Below are positions 34,294 to 46,531 of a DNA stretch of 64,000 nt, piece after piece. The stretch is taken from the NCBI GenBank assembly GCA_025024175.1, contig QCXZ01000064.1, positions 43,917,325-43,981,324 of the forward strand. The letters are read 5' to 3'. The translations under genes and the position numbers were made by a program. Numbering within the stretch: position 1 is the stretch's first letter; every line of letters starts with the position of its first letter. Under the pieces are notes generated by a model, which was not told where the DNA came from, ran no database searches, and was given only the letters and a program-made list of their open reading frames with translations. Origin of the DNA: Rhyzopertha dominica (lineage: Eukaryota; Arthropoda; Insecta; Coleoptera; Bostrichidae).

Positions 34294-37036
34294 CTGCAAA
34301 AGATATTGTTCACCAAAAATCCATTAAGATCCTGAATTTATCTATACGTTATGTCCAACAGATACGTTCAAATATTATTTGCAGACATTTTAAAAGGAAC
34401 CGAGCTATTCAATGCGTTATTTTCTACTAGACGATACATCTTCCTTTTTAGACAGTAGCCAGTTTTGAAATATTACAGAAAGCCTTCTTATTTAGTATGC
34501 TGCCCAATACAAGTGTTTTTGGAGCTGGTAGATAAAGTTCCAAACCCCGATCATACCAATACTTTTTTAATTGGCGCAACTGGAAAACACTTCTTGTATA
34601 TTTATTTAATTAGTAACTTTCACATAAAAGAATGGGTTCATCATAGTTCAGTGAAATAGAATAAAGTGTTGGCACGGTTGGAATCTGAACCTAAATCTTT
34701 TAACTTACAAAAATTTGCCTTACAACATTGGGCTGTCAGGTTCGTGCTTTCAGAACTGGATGAGTAATTAAATAAATAATTCGTACTAAATACAAGAGTT
34801 TTTCCAAGATATTTAAAAGCTGTTTTAGTAAATTCCTAAAAAAAGAAAATCTGATAACAGTAAACGGAGCATAGCTTTGTGACCTTAAATTTCTTTGGAA
34901 ATGTTCCTCAGAAACATTCTTTGGAACACATGATGAGAAGCTCAAATATTAAATGAACAATTTCGTGTCTCAATGTAGTTTTTAACAAGTTATATACTAT
35001 TCCACATAATCAAATAGTTCCATTTAAGATAACAAAATTTTAACTTTTTTTAAACTTTTGACACCAAATGGGTATCAGAAAAAAAGTCATTGACACAAAT
35101 ACTTATTAGTCCAATATTTAGTGTAATATATTATATTGAGTAAAACTAACTAGATAATACGTCTTATCCACTCCTATCTAAACACAGGGTCTGTTAATGG
35201 CTTGATATTCTACATCCCTGATTTCGACATCGTGATAAACAAATGATTATTATAAGCTATAGCATAAATGATATAAAGTCAAAATTTTATTTATAAGCTA
35301 ATAATACCAACACAAGCAGTTGTAAATTTTTGTCCCATTGGTAACCTATTGCTCATGCTACGGTTGCTTTGTAAATATACTCTAGTGTATGGGTCCTCTA
35401 TGTGTTAATTATTATTTGTACTGCTTGGTTTAGTACGCGGTACGCGCATATCTGGCATTCAGATAACCTAAAATATTGACGCGCATGACGGGAAATACAT
35501 AACCTAAAAATTTTAATGTTAACGTTCGGTAATGTAGTAATCTTTATGTGTGATGTGTGCATGTGTGACGATCGCGATTCGCGAAACAGCAAACAAAAGG
35601 TAGGAAGGAGATGATTTTCTAATGTTAAGTAGATAAATAACGACGAAAAATGAATGACATGTTATGAAAACTATCCGGACTTTTACAAGGTCAGATGAAA
35701 CCAATTTAGATTCTGTTAACTCTGATTTCATTAGCTTAGATATTAGGGTTTAGAGATTAGATTTGTATTGGTCAGGTTTTAATAGTTAGAATGTAAGAAT
35801 TTTTGTTTTTGATTTTGTATTTATGTTTGTATGTTTTTATTTCCTTTAGATTTTTGCATTTGCATTCAACCTTTGGCTTTGCTAAATTCTTATCTTGTAT
35901 TCAAAAGTTCATTTTATTTTTCTATTTTTGTCTGTCTTGTTTGTTCATAATTTAATTCATGTTTGCATTATAATTTAATTATTTGTTTTGGTACTCAAAA
36001 GTATTAACTCACTGCTTCGTTTAGATTTACGAGTATTACCTTTACCAACATGAGCCCGCTATGTCAGATGTGTATTTGATTTGATGTTTTGAATGTTGTA
36101 TGTATTGTTATCTATGTTTCTGTTATATAACATGTCTTTCTTGTCATGGTATATATATTTTGAATATTTACATGATCTTGATATTTGCTTTTTATCTTTG
36201 TATTTTATGTGCATTGTCTTTTGTTGTATTTATATGTATTTACTACCATATTATGTGTTTTACCATGTCCATATTTTGATATTTGCTTTTTATTATTGTT
36301 GATTATGTCATGCTATTTGTGTGTCTGTGAATGTCGAGCTTTTCATATGGATTGCACAGATACATGATGCTCACCCATCATTATGGATTACAGGTGTGAA
36401 GCGTTTTATATAGATGTATTCATTTGAAATAGCCAAGTACTATTCTCGATATATTAACTAAAGATGGGTGAGAGACGTCTTGGTTATTTGTAGAGAAACG
36501 GTACGACATTACTGTGTGCTAGGTACGGATATGACGATGCTTCCTTGCATCATGTATGCATGGATAGCGGGTTCATGGGTTGAGCTAGTTGGGACGGAGG
36601 TTTTCTCTGCCGTGGCTCTTTTCCCTCCTATAGACCAACGTGAGTCACGGCACTTTGTTAAGCTAGGTAGGAAATTAAATCAATAAAGAATCTTTGTGTT
36701 CATTTTTTAGGGTTGTGGTAATCTTGTGTTTCATTGTCTCAACTTTCCCATTTCAGCTTTCCCAACAATGCATCCCAAATACAAGGTAGGTAAATTTAAC
36801 ACAACGTAGGCCTGGGTAAAATTAACTAGACGATCATGCCAAATCACGCCAGATTAATGTTAAATTGAAATATATTAAATTTTGATAGATATCAAAATTG
36901 GCAACTATTGTCATTATGATTTAATTTGGGTTAATTTTATTTGAGTTTGAAGTATATCAAAATTGACAACTGTCTGATGTACATTTAATGTATTGGGTAG
37001 AACTGGGTAGAACCTTGGGGATATTACAATACCTAC
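34294..37036 (-). other. Intron E12-E13 of copy 2
   Basis: About 2.7 kb, AT-rich. 35,760-36,340 is a T-rich, low-complexity stretch that makes long meaningless frames. No element recognised. Confidence 0.4.
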
Positions 37037-37285
37037 CGTGGAATGTACACCGGTGCAGTGTAACAGTCTCTAGTGTTAAAATCGACCACCACCCCCTCAA
37101 TTAAAATTATGTCCTCGACCAAATCGGTAATAGAGAACAACTTGAAGTGTTTTAAATTTGGCACAAATGCCCTTTCCAAGCTATACTTAATTTTCTCTTG
37201 GGTTGACAATTGATATGCCGGAACATCCATTAAAATAGCTGCTGCTAGGCGAACGGATATGCATTTCCACATTCTAGCTTCCAGT
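37037..37285 (-). CDS. SLC9C1: Exchanger copy 2, exon E12 (CNBD C-helix and after)
   Basis: 249 bp, acceptor TTTTAAG and donor CG|GTAGGT. It reads LEARMWKCISVRLAAAILMD, then EKIKYSLERAFVPNLKHF and DCYTAPVYIPR. The first helix is the C-helix that caps the cyclic-nucleotide pocket. Confidence 0.8.
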
Positions 37286-37338
37286 CTTAAAATATGGATT
37301 TATGAAAATTATAATGCGCCAATTCAGAAGGTACTCAC

Positions 37339-37612
37339 CCTGCTGTTGGATCTGAGCTTTTCTCCATGGCTCGCTTGATGATGTCTTTGGTAAGAACATA
37401 CACTTGACTGGGAGTGTCCGCTGTGACTGTCGAACTGTATGGTCGGCCTGTTAAAACTGCTAGTTCTCCAATGCAGTTTCCGGAAACCACATAATCTTCC
37501 AACGCCTGTTCAAAACGAGAAGAGCTTATATAATCCAAGACTGGAAGTTCTCCATATTCTGCTAGTCGATCTAAAGTTTCTTTTTTGGGGTTGTAGGTGA
37601 TCTTAAGAAGGC
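37339..37612 (-). CDS. SLC9C1: Exchanger copy 2, exon E11 (CNBD phosphate cassette)
   Basis: 274 bp, acceptor TCTTCAG and donor GG|GTGAGT. It continues the CNBD: LLKITYNPKKETL, an inserted stretch, then SGNCIGELAVLTGRPYSSTV and ADTPSQVYVLTKDIIKRAME. The Gly-Glu of the phosphate-binding cassette is present, but the Arg that contacts the cyclic phosphate in HCN and PKA aligns with Tyr here. Confidence 0.8.
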
Positions 37613-38179
37613 CTGAAGAAAAAGATACAAAATATGAAATCATTAATTGCGTCAGAATTTGTCAAAAATATGGTTTATTTCAGTTTCTTTTCACCTAATC
37701 ATATCTGAAATCAAAATCTGTTACATCTGCTCATGAATAACGAAGGCTTACTAAAAAAAAGCGTTATCAACAGCACGCCGTATTCCTGATCGGGCAACCC
37801 ATCAAAGAGGGCGGGGGAAAAAACCAGTTTTAAACAATGAGTGTGATTAAAAGCAGATATATATAGCTGTCTAGGAACTTGATCCGTCAGTGTGTTAGTC
37901 GGGCTCGTTGAACAAGGGTAGGTTTTGGTCAAATATCTTATAGGAGAAATATACGGGGAACAAGACATATCCCTTGAAGCAAACATGTAGAAAAGAATAG
38001 GTATATGTCCCATCCTTGTAATGGGACGACTAAAAGTACGCAGAATCGAAAAGCAAGCATTTGATTGGCGTTTGCCGGTTGGCGCCAGGCGGCAGCTGTC
38101 TCTCTTTATCCCTCTTCTAGTTTGCCATTCGCATTCTGTACAAGCGGTATGCAAAGATAGAAAACTATCTTCTTTCTCT
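37613..38179 (-). other. Intron E10-E11 of copy 2, part near E11
   Basis: No domain recognised. It runs into the jockey fragment. Confidence 0.35.
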
Positions 38180-39368
38180 GTATATTTCTATTATAAGGTA
38201 TTTGGTTATGGTAAGATAGTTTGTGTTTAATTGTGAAGGTTACTTTGTGTCTTCTTATGTTTGCTGTGTCTGTAGTTAGTCTGCTATTGTTCAATTTATG
38301 TCTGTAAAACTTTACTGATATATTGTAGATGTATTCGTCTATTATCGGTAGGCCTGCAAGCCTCTTTAGATCTGTGATTTTTGTGTATCTGTCGCTATTT
38401 GTAATTAGTCGCAGGCATTTGTTTTGGTAGTGTTGTAGTCTAATCTTTGCCGTTTTTTAATCGTTTTGCCAAATAGGAACTGCGTACGTCAGTAATGGTC
38501 TGATGATAAGTGTGTATATTAGTTTTTTGTTTCTTTATGTTAAGTGTGTTCGTGCCATTATACCATTAGATGGTAGAGTTTGTTCGTAACTGTATATGTT
38601 TTGGTTATTGTGTTTTTAAAGTGTTGATTGTACGTCAGTCTTTTGTCCAAGGTAATCAGCTCCCAGGTATTTTCCAGTGTCAGTTTGGTGTATGTCTTCT
38701 CCGCTTATCTTTATTTTTGCATTGCTCTGTTATTAGCAAATATTATGTTTCCTGTTTTCTGTGGGTTAACTTCTATTTTCCATTTGCAAAAGTATTTAGT
38801 TAGAATGTCTGTATGTATTTGAAGTTGTTTGTTGGCGACTATGTCGTAAAATGAGTGTATGTAAATCTGCGTAAAGTCTGGGGTTTGTTTTTGTAAAAGA
38901 CTGTTTGTCGTTTAAGTAGGTATATGGAAAATAGTTTCGGTGACAACGTCGACCTTTGAAGAACGCCAGCGTGAATAGGTTTTATGTTTGAATAACTGTG
39001 GTTAAATTTGACTTGAAATGTTCTATTAAGTAAGAGTTAAGGCGGTTTTTACAAAACTCTCATTTAATTGTAGCTGAATTAATTTATGCTAGGCTTTANC
39101 AAACACGNTTTTTTAAATCAAGTACCTAGCAAAAGCGCAGTATTTTTATTTTTATTGAAATTAAATGAAATATCATTAGTTACTCTGAGTACTTGCTGGA
39201 TTGCTTCAAGGCCGGGCCGGAAACTAANTTGATGTTGNGAGGTCAGTTCAAAGTTCTGGTATAAGTCTTGTAGTTTGTATAATATGATTTTTTTGTCACT
39301 TTCGATACGGAGACGAGGCTGATCTGATGGGTGCTTGCCAGGTTTGGGTATTGGGATGATGTAAACTA
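38180..39368 (-). mobile_element. Jockey-type LINE reverse transcriptase fragment
   Basis: Minus-strand reading starts with YIIPIPKPGKHPSDQPRL (the finger motif before the RT core), passes through a decayed palm region, and ends with IIRPLLTYAVPIWQND, RLQHYQNKCLRLITNSDRYT and DLKRLAGLPIIDEYIYNISV, the typical thumb and C-terminal region of insect jockey elements. It has many stops and four Ns. The upstream end is cut by the THAP element at 39,369. Confidence 0.75.
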
Positions 39369-39636
39369 ATTAGGCTTTTTAAGATTACGTCATTCAACAT
39401 GGCTTTCAGGGGGCATCCAGCGCGCGCATGGAACGCGCCTNTGAAACCGTGGNAACGGACGCGTGACTGATAGAGTTGGGTAATTCATGACCAAGTACTT
39501 CAAATTGAATGATTGATTCGGCTTGCAGCTAATGAATCAGCTTCCTTCGTGCGTCGCTTATGGTTGACGATTGGCTGGCTGGTTACTGTTACAGGACACA
39601 TGTTACAGCTGTCAGCTGTCTTTAAGCAGGTCTAAC

Positions 39637-40261
39637 CACTGATCTCTAAATAACTGGATGTCGCTTACATACTAAAATGCATGTAAATTAATTGTGGCAG
39701 ATTTAAGCCACCTTAGCGTTTCTAGCCGCTGGTCATTGTACTAAAATTTTGACAAAGATTCGCATGACCTGTAAAAAAGTCCGCATTAACATTATACACC
39801 TTTCTCAGTAAGTAGCAAAGCACGTTGTGTTCGTTTTTGTTATTGAATGGCATATTCGGCACCCAAGACGATTATATAATTTAAGTATGGTGCATTGCAA
39901 ATTTTGTAAAAAAAAAGATCTACTACATCGAAGCACCTCTCATTCCACTTGTAAGTGTTTCTCATCTTTATAGTAATTGTGTGCAGTCAATGCAACTCAT
40001 CATTACATGTCTGCAGATATCCAAAAGATGATCCTTGTAGTGTTGGGTGAGAAACATGTGCCGTACAAACTGAACACTACCTTTAATCATAACCATATTA
40101 TATATAGTTAGGGATTTACTAATTTAACCTAAAAATACGGCATTTAATTTGAACGCTCCATTAAATTGATAGTATACCATGACCATCGGCATGGTGGCGC
40201 ACGAGTCTCTTGTTACAGTTCTGAATGACTTATACGACATCCAGTTATTTAGAGATCAATG
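39637..40261. mobile_element. 625-bp MITE with 27-bp TIRs and 8-bp target duplication
   Basis: The terminal repeats are 27 bp with one mismatch (CACTGATCTCTAA... and its inverted partner ending ...TTAGAGATCAATG). The 8-bp GGTCTAAC flanks both sides (39,629-39,636 and 40,262-40,269). Target duplications of 8 bp fit hAT or P superfamilies; CA at the ends fits both. No coding frame. It inserted inside the left arm of the larger THAP element, so it is younger. Confidence 0.85.
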
Positions 40262-41090
40262 GGTCTAACAACTCAGTAACTAATTCACAGTAATGATTCT
40301 TGAACGACTTGAATGATCCGAATTTATGCGATTGATTGAACGATTTGAATTAAATCAAATGTTTTGAGGTTAACGTTACCTAATTATCGGACGAAGGGTA
40401 CAAAATAAAAGTATATATATGGATATAAGCCCACAAAAGTGTAGTATTTAAAGTTATTTCAATTAGCTGAAGCATTGGGGTTATTATTTCGTTTCCATTA
40501 TGGAATATTATAATCAAAGGCTCAAAGTACATCATGTTAGAGCTGTAATTTCAAATTCAATAATGATCAAACGTAACAATTAAACTGTAAGCATTATATC
40601 TATTACCTAAGGTTGTCATCTTTTTGTTTTGTTATACCATTATACTTCGAAATGTTTGTATTATTCCATCATATACTGTGTGATTCATAATTAATGTAAT
40701 TTATTGACAACTATGTAATTAAGAGAAGATGATGGCAAAAGGCACAATGATACTGCATAGTCATTACCAGAATAAATAATCAGATAACTTGGATTAAGAC
40801 ATAAATTATAATCAGGTCCGTCGTTAGGAATTTTCTTGTGTATGCTATTACTGCTTTTCTACACCCTAGGCAGTTGTGCAAATTTCGTTATCGGCATTAT
40901 AACTTCTGCCTCACTGCTGTATCCATTGAAAAAAAAACAACAATAATTTGTACGATTTATTTGCTTATAAGACAGTAATAAATGAATAAATAAAACCAAA
41001 AAGTCTGACAAATGCACCATTTAAGAAACAGCTGTGAAAAGAAATTGCTGCAAATAAAGTTTATAAAAGTATAACTTTGTACATTCTTAC

Positions 41091-41342
41091 CATCCTTTTT
41101 TAGCTTTCTTGGTTGTAAATTCAATAACCTAGCTCGCATTTCATCCTCGGTATCACATGAACACTGCATATCTTCTTATTGTCAGCAGTCCATTTATCTT
41201 GACGATAACATTTCCTGACCCATTCCTTTCGAATTTTAACATCTTTAGGAAATGTAAAGAACATTAAATTTTCTCCTTTTTCCTTAGCCTTTTTCGAATT
41301 ATTCTTGCAGACAGCCACACTACAAACAGTTCCACCAGACAT
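41091..41342 (-). pseudogene. THAP-domain exon with one frameshift
   Basis: From the ATG at 41,342 it reads VCSVAVCKNNSKKAKEKG, FFTFPKDVKIRKEWVRKC and KKICSVH: the C2CH zinc-finger of a THAP domain (Cys-x4-Cys near the start, CxxH near the end). A base is missing just after the His (about 41,155), and the next frame gives EDEMRARLLNLQPRKLKKDG before a good donor (GGATG|GTAAGA). It lies inside the long-TIR element, so it is probably the first exon of that element's protein. Confidence 0.7.
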
Positions 41343-42446
41343 ATCTGTTATTATTTAGGTACCTATAATAATAGTTTTAACTTGACTTCTCATTTCACAA
41401 AAATATGATAAAAAATTACCTAAACGATATTTGCAACATACAAATTCTGGCACAAACGTTATTGTTGCCCTTTATCAAGCAAAATAGCCAAAGAACAGAA
41501 GCACACCAAGCATCAGACCACTGACAGTTTTTGACGTCTGGCATCTGGCACCCCCGATGACGCGCAACCCCCACTCCAAAAGATTTTGGCCTTAGTTACC
41601 AGACAACCTATAAAATCTACTAACCTTGAGAAGCTGCATCGTTTTTACAGCCCCTTCCCCACCCCCTGCNGCCACTTCGNAAGTCACGTGTTCTAAAAAG
41701 CAGTCACTAAAGCTGGGACATTCGATTCAATTCAAATCGTTCAATCAATCGCATAGATTCGGATCATTCAAGTCATTCAAGAATCATTACCGAGAACGAG
41801 TTATACCCATTTGTTAGACCTGCTTAAAGGCAGGTGACCGTTGCAACAACAGTAGNCAGCTAGCCAACCGNCAACCATGACCGACGCACGAAGGATGCTG
41901 ATTCATTAGCTATGAGCCGAATCAAACGAATCATGACATGAGTNATTCAATTTGAATAACTTGGTCATGAACGACGACATAAACGCGTAGGCGCGTTCCA
42001 TGCGCGCGCTGGGTGCGCCCTGGACGCCATGTTGAATGACGTAATCTTAAAAAGCCTAATGGCCAATTGAGGTTAAGTTCATAATTTTGTTCAGGAAACG
42101 AAGGAGCTGTTTTAATTATTAAGACTGATATCGCCATCTGGACAGATTAGCGTATGGCTCACATTAGCTATCGAGTTCTAAATAAAAGTAAGCAGCGCAA
42201 ATGTGGCCTTTAAAAGCGTTTTCAGGTAAAAACCCTTGATTGCTATTCCATTCTCCGATTCCATTTTTTTTAATGAAATCTTAAAGGCAATGATGGTGAC
42301 TTTGAAACAAGAGCGCACTTGTTATTAAAACATATAAATTACAATTATTAATATGTCAAAAATTTGTTTTATAATAATCACCCTAGAGCATTCTCGGAAT
42401 GATATCCCAGGTGTATAAAATTAAAAATAAATAAGAAAATACTTGC

Positions 42447-42695
42447 CAGTAACAATAATAAAAATGCCATCGGCTGTTTTTCCTTCGGCGCATACTATAT
42501 CACCGGGGTCGAATACTTTTGTGTGGACATTCTCGTAAAGAAATTCTATTATTGTTTCGTCACTAGCCATCCACGGCACCTCTTGAAAAACCACTTTCGG
42601 TGGACTCGGTTGTACTGATTTGATCGATCCTACCCGTTTCAAGCGTTCATCTAACGATTCCATAAGCTTCGCATATTCAACTTCATCTACCCATC
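42447..42695 (-). CDS. SLC9C1: Exchanger copy 2, exon E10 (CNBD start; GC donor)
   Basis: 249 bp, acceptor TTATTAG. It encodes WVDEVEYAKLMESLDERLKR, a linker, then the first beta strands of a cyclic-nucleotide-binding domain (HTKVFDPGDIVCAEG, DGIFIIVTG). The frame needs the exon to end ACTG, so the intron starts GCAAGT: a GC-AG intron. Confidence 0.8.
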
Positions 42696-43195
42696 CTAAT
42701 AAAAAGAGTAGGGTGCTTAATTTGCAGTAGGTAATAAAACTCATAAATACATTGCTTTTTGTTATTATAGAGTTAACAGTAGCACAGTACCTACGGTACA
42801 CTATAGGTATACCTAAATAAAATTACTTACAGGCAGCGAAGTTTGTACATATCGGATACGAAACTGTAGAAGACAAAATTTTACTAAAAGAATTGATAAT
42901 TTTTGTTAGGAAGAAATAACGAATGTCAGATTTAATATTTTTATCATTTATGATGTTTTAAGGTAGCAGATCATATACGAACTTTTACAATTTTCTGCTG
43001 CAACAAAGCTCTAGGAACAGAAAAATTAATTACTTGAATTTGCTATTTTTTCGAGAATTCGCAAAAACTTTGATTATTTTTTTCATAATCTGTGCAGCGA
43101 AAGCATATGAATTAGGTCTGGTATTATAACTTATTTAAAAATGAACCAATAAATTTTATGCTTCGGGTGCAATTATTGAGAAGTTAGTCAAGTAC
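42696..43195 (-). other. Intron E9-E10 of copy 2
   Basis: 500 bp, AT-rich, nothing recognised. Confidence 0.5.
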
Positions 43196-43430
43196 CTGAT
43201 ATTTTTAGCTCATTTACAGCATCTAGCATGCTGTTAATTGTTGATCTAATCGCTTGTTTAGTTTTTACAGTTATTGCAATCCAGGGTCTGTCTTTTTGTA
43301 TCAGCCCAAGTTGCTTTGTAACAGCAAGCCTGTCTGCTTCCATTTTTTGTCGCATGTCCTCCCGGATTGTTTTGTTATCAATCATTTGAACGAGCATATC
43401 AGATACTTCAGTTTCTCCATTTACGAATCC
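43196..43430 (-). CDS. SLC9C1: Exchanger copy 2, exon E9 (helical linker)
   Basis: 235 bp, acceptor TTTTCAG and donor CAG|GTACTT. It encodes GFVNGETEVSDMLVQMIDNK and a long charged helix to NELKISG. In SLC9C proteins this helical segment joins the voltage sensor to the CNBD. Confidence 0.8.
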
Positions 43431-43891
43431 CTGAAAACAAATATATGCAGCATTTTCATGACACACAAAAATTTTATTCTTTGGATTACGCAAAAAAACA
43501 GTCGAAAATCTTTTCGGTTTTCTCAGTTTTATTTTTTTTGTTAGTAAAGAGGTACATCATAAATAATATACGAGCTAATTTTGGTTTTTATTTTACTTAA
43601 CTATAATGGTAATCGTTTGCCGCAATAATTTAGAAAGTCTACACACGTATTTAGGCAGCTAACTGCCATCTTCAGTAGAAATTAAAGCAAGCCATTCTTT
43701 GAGAGGCTGATAATTTGACGGGGAGAATATTTAAATCTAGCCAGACATTTCAAGAAGTCGATTTCTTTAACTTCTACTGAAGATGGCAGTAATACGAAAT
43801 ACGTATCCCGTATACCATCTAAATTATTCTGGTAAGTGTTTTGTATATTATAGATTAATAGGTACAGGTACAACATCATAAAGGAATTTAC

Positions 43892-44147
43892 CTTTCCGAC
43901 ATCATAAGCGAAAGCCATTTTGGTATCAATTTTGGACTCACACCACTTAAGCAACTTAGGGTAGGAGTCCCTAAATATCCTTACTAGTCGTATTAACCGA
44001 ACAATCCTAACAAGTTTACCTGCAGCCGTAATTTTTGAGGCCTTTGACTCGGCCTTATTGAAATTAGTAAATGCATCCACGTAATCCAATATTAAATCTG
44101 CTAAGGCGGCTAGCAGCAAAGCGAAATCAAATATGTTCCAGTAAGAC
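43892..44147 (-). CDS. SLC9C1: Exchanger copy 2, exon E8 (voltage sensor S3-S4)
   Basis: 256 bp, acceptor TTTGCAG and donor AAG|GTAAAT. It encodes S3 (SYWNIFDFALLLAALADLIL), then an S4 with a positive charge at every third residue (KLVRIVRLIRLVRIFR: one Lys and five Arg), followed by a cytoplasmic helix ending YDVGK. This is a textbook voltage-sensing helix and the strongest single sign that the gene is SLC9C-type rather than an ordinary NHE. Confidence 0.9.
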
Positions 44148-46121
44148 CTGCAAAAAAAATCAAACGATTGACATGACAAAGAGTGTTTATCATATATTTG
44201 GGAGGCACCGCAGGTTAGTTAGTTATCTCAAACTAACAGCTTGTGAAATATAACTGGGGAGAAATAATTAGTTTAACGAATCATTGTAATTTTTATATAT
44301 AGTTTTTTGGATAGATTAGTTGTGCAGGACAACTCACTTTAAGGCTTTAAAATATAAATACAAAATGAATATGTTGTCAGGAATTCATTGAATAATAAAC
44401 AAAGTACCTTTTCTATATTTGTAATAAGATTCGTAAACAATGTAACAGCAGACGTCTCTTATTGATAAACGAAAATATTTATTTGGAGAAATATACTGAT
44501 GTTCTGTTTGAAGAGACTGCTTACAGGACCGCTGCGTTTTTAATATTCAGTTAGGTATAGGAATTAGCTTGGCTTTCCAGGAAATGGTAACTTGGTAATA
44601 TTGGTTTTCCTTATCTCGATACCTGGATGGGATGCGTCTAACGCTCTGGATTGCAATCACACTCAGTTCAAGATGCATCTTCAAACAGTGAACAGTTTTA
44701 GTAAAGATAATTATTAATCCGTGCATGATTTTTTTTCTGTTGAATACCGGAATATAATAATGTAAACTTTAATAATTGCGTGTTGTTACGAGTTTCCCAC
44801 TTGTGAACATTTCAAGCCATGCCGAATGTTTTATTGACCCTATGCGATATTCTAGAATCTACCAGGACTTAAGTAGAAGAACATCTGATTGAAGAACTAG
44901 TTACATCCAGGTTAGTGATTCAAGTTTGTTGCTTGTATACGAAAATACCCGCCTACGTATATCAAGAAAGACGTTTGACTTTCTGTGAAAGATCAGAACA
45001 AATTACGGTCAGAAATTTTAATAGTTTTTTATTAAGAATGTTAAGGTGGTTTTCTAAAGCAAATACGACAAAAATAAGTCTTTGAATGATCTCATTTTAA
45101 AAGGAAGGCTTAATATTAATAAATCCTTCTATACTTATTGCTGATTCACTTATATACAGTGCATAATATGTCGCAGTAAGAATCTTGTCAACATTAAAAA
45201 GTTTCATTGTATTTTATCATTCCTGATTATCGCAGTTTTTACATAAGTATTTCTTAGATTAAAGTACGATTCAAATTTAAAAAGTATTTAAATTACTGAT
45301 ATTACAATGCCTTGTTTTCTACACATGCATTAGCAGCTCTAGCTTACCCGCAGTTTTATTAAAATTGAGATTGATTGCGCCGGAATGGACAAGAAACGAT
45401 AATATTTGCTTGGTGTATTGTACACACATTTTATAAAAGTGTTTCTGAAAAACATGTGTCAATTATTTTTAATCGGCGATAAAACTGCACAAATTAAACA
45501 TTTTTTTTCTATTTGTATTTTTTCAATAAAAATTTCGAAATTTAATTGAAAATTTGGAAAAGGCAACATACTGAAACGCTGCCTGTAGGTTACATAAATA
45601 AAAATATCGAAACATGTTTGGTAAAACTCGATATCCGTACCTGACGAGCCCCAACAAGGGCGAAACTAGTCGTAGGATCCGGGTGAATTGACCAGAGCAG
45701 ATGTTTATTAATTTATATTTTGCATTGTTATTTAATAGCAACTTGCGGTAGGTACATTGTTAAGGGCCCAAACTGTCGCCTTTTTAAGCAAACAAAAATT
45801 GATCACAAAAATGTATATCTACAAATTATTTTTATTATGAACTAAAAAATAAACAAATACTAAATATTACTCAACTTTATAGTGTATTATAAAATTACTA
45901 TAACTGAAATGGTAGCTGTTTTTTACTCCAAAATTCCTTTATTAACTCGGTTACCGGTTTCGAGGTTTAATGCAACCTCATCATCGGACCAGGAATAGTA
46001 ATGCCATTACTACCCACTAAAAGTTTCACGGATGATGGCGCCACTTGAAAGTTAGCTCATAGCCTATAGGCACAGTATAATATTATATTATACTGTGCTA
46101 TAGAGCAAAACACGACTCTTA
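44148..46121 (-). other. Intron E7-E8 of copy 2, first part
   Basis: A block at 45,930-46,010 (GGTTACCGGTTTCGAGG and CAACCTCATCATCGGA) looks like a common insect interspersed-repeat end of unknown class. The rest is AT-rich with no element recognised. Confidence 0.35.
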
Positions 46122-46531
46122 GGCCCGGTTGCACAAACATGGATAAAATTTGATAAGAGTTTAAGCCAGAGAAATATAGTGGGGAGAACACGCATAGGCC
46201 GACAGCACATCCCAATTTAGCTGGGACACTGTAATGGTCGCCATATTGTCCACAGAAACGTCAAAAATCAGACAGTGTTGTCAAATGGCAGTACTTTTTT
46301 TGAATTAAAAGAATTTTAAGTATACCTATAAAAATGAAAAATTTATGTAGGTAAACTTGTTTACTAGCATTCGCGCAGATCCATGAGCGTTCTCCCCACT
46401 CTAGCTCTCTGGTTTAATCCGCGGTCGTTGCTATAACAGCACCAGTCAGAACACCGCATTCGTGACGTTGCTAGGCAACGCCCACGGATTACACTCGGAT
46501 TAACTTTGATCCGCGTTTGTGGAACCGGCCC
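46122..46531. mobile_element. 410-bp MITE with GGCCGGTT-type ends
   Basis: Left end GGCCCGGTTGCACAAACATG and right end (inverted) GGGCCGGTTCCACAAACGCG, each followed inward by GGAT. TTA lies on both flanks and may be a 3-bp target duplication, as in PIF/Harbinger elements. No coding frame. Confidence 0.6.

Larger units (their letters stand above)
39369..42060 (-). mobile_element. THAP-bearing DNA element with about 350-bp terminal inverted repeats
   Basis: The ends are inverted copies starting TTAGGCTTTTTAAGATTACG. The left arm is 39,369-39,628 plus 40,270-40,360, and the right arm is about 41,720-42,060. They share an ATGGAACGCGCCT block and a GATTGATTGAACGATTTGAA block. The left arm is split by a 625-bp MITE. 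Without it the element is about 2.07 kb. Its interior holds a minus-strand THAP exon. It lies in the E10-E11 intron of copy 2 and cuts a jockey LINE. No transposase catalytic region is visible. Confidence 0.75.

Noticed and set aside
35950..36370. Cys/Tyr/Phe-rich membrane protein frames
   Set aside because: T-rich low-complexity DNA gives hydrophobic frames in any reading; no start context, motif or splice sites.
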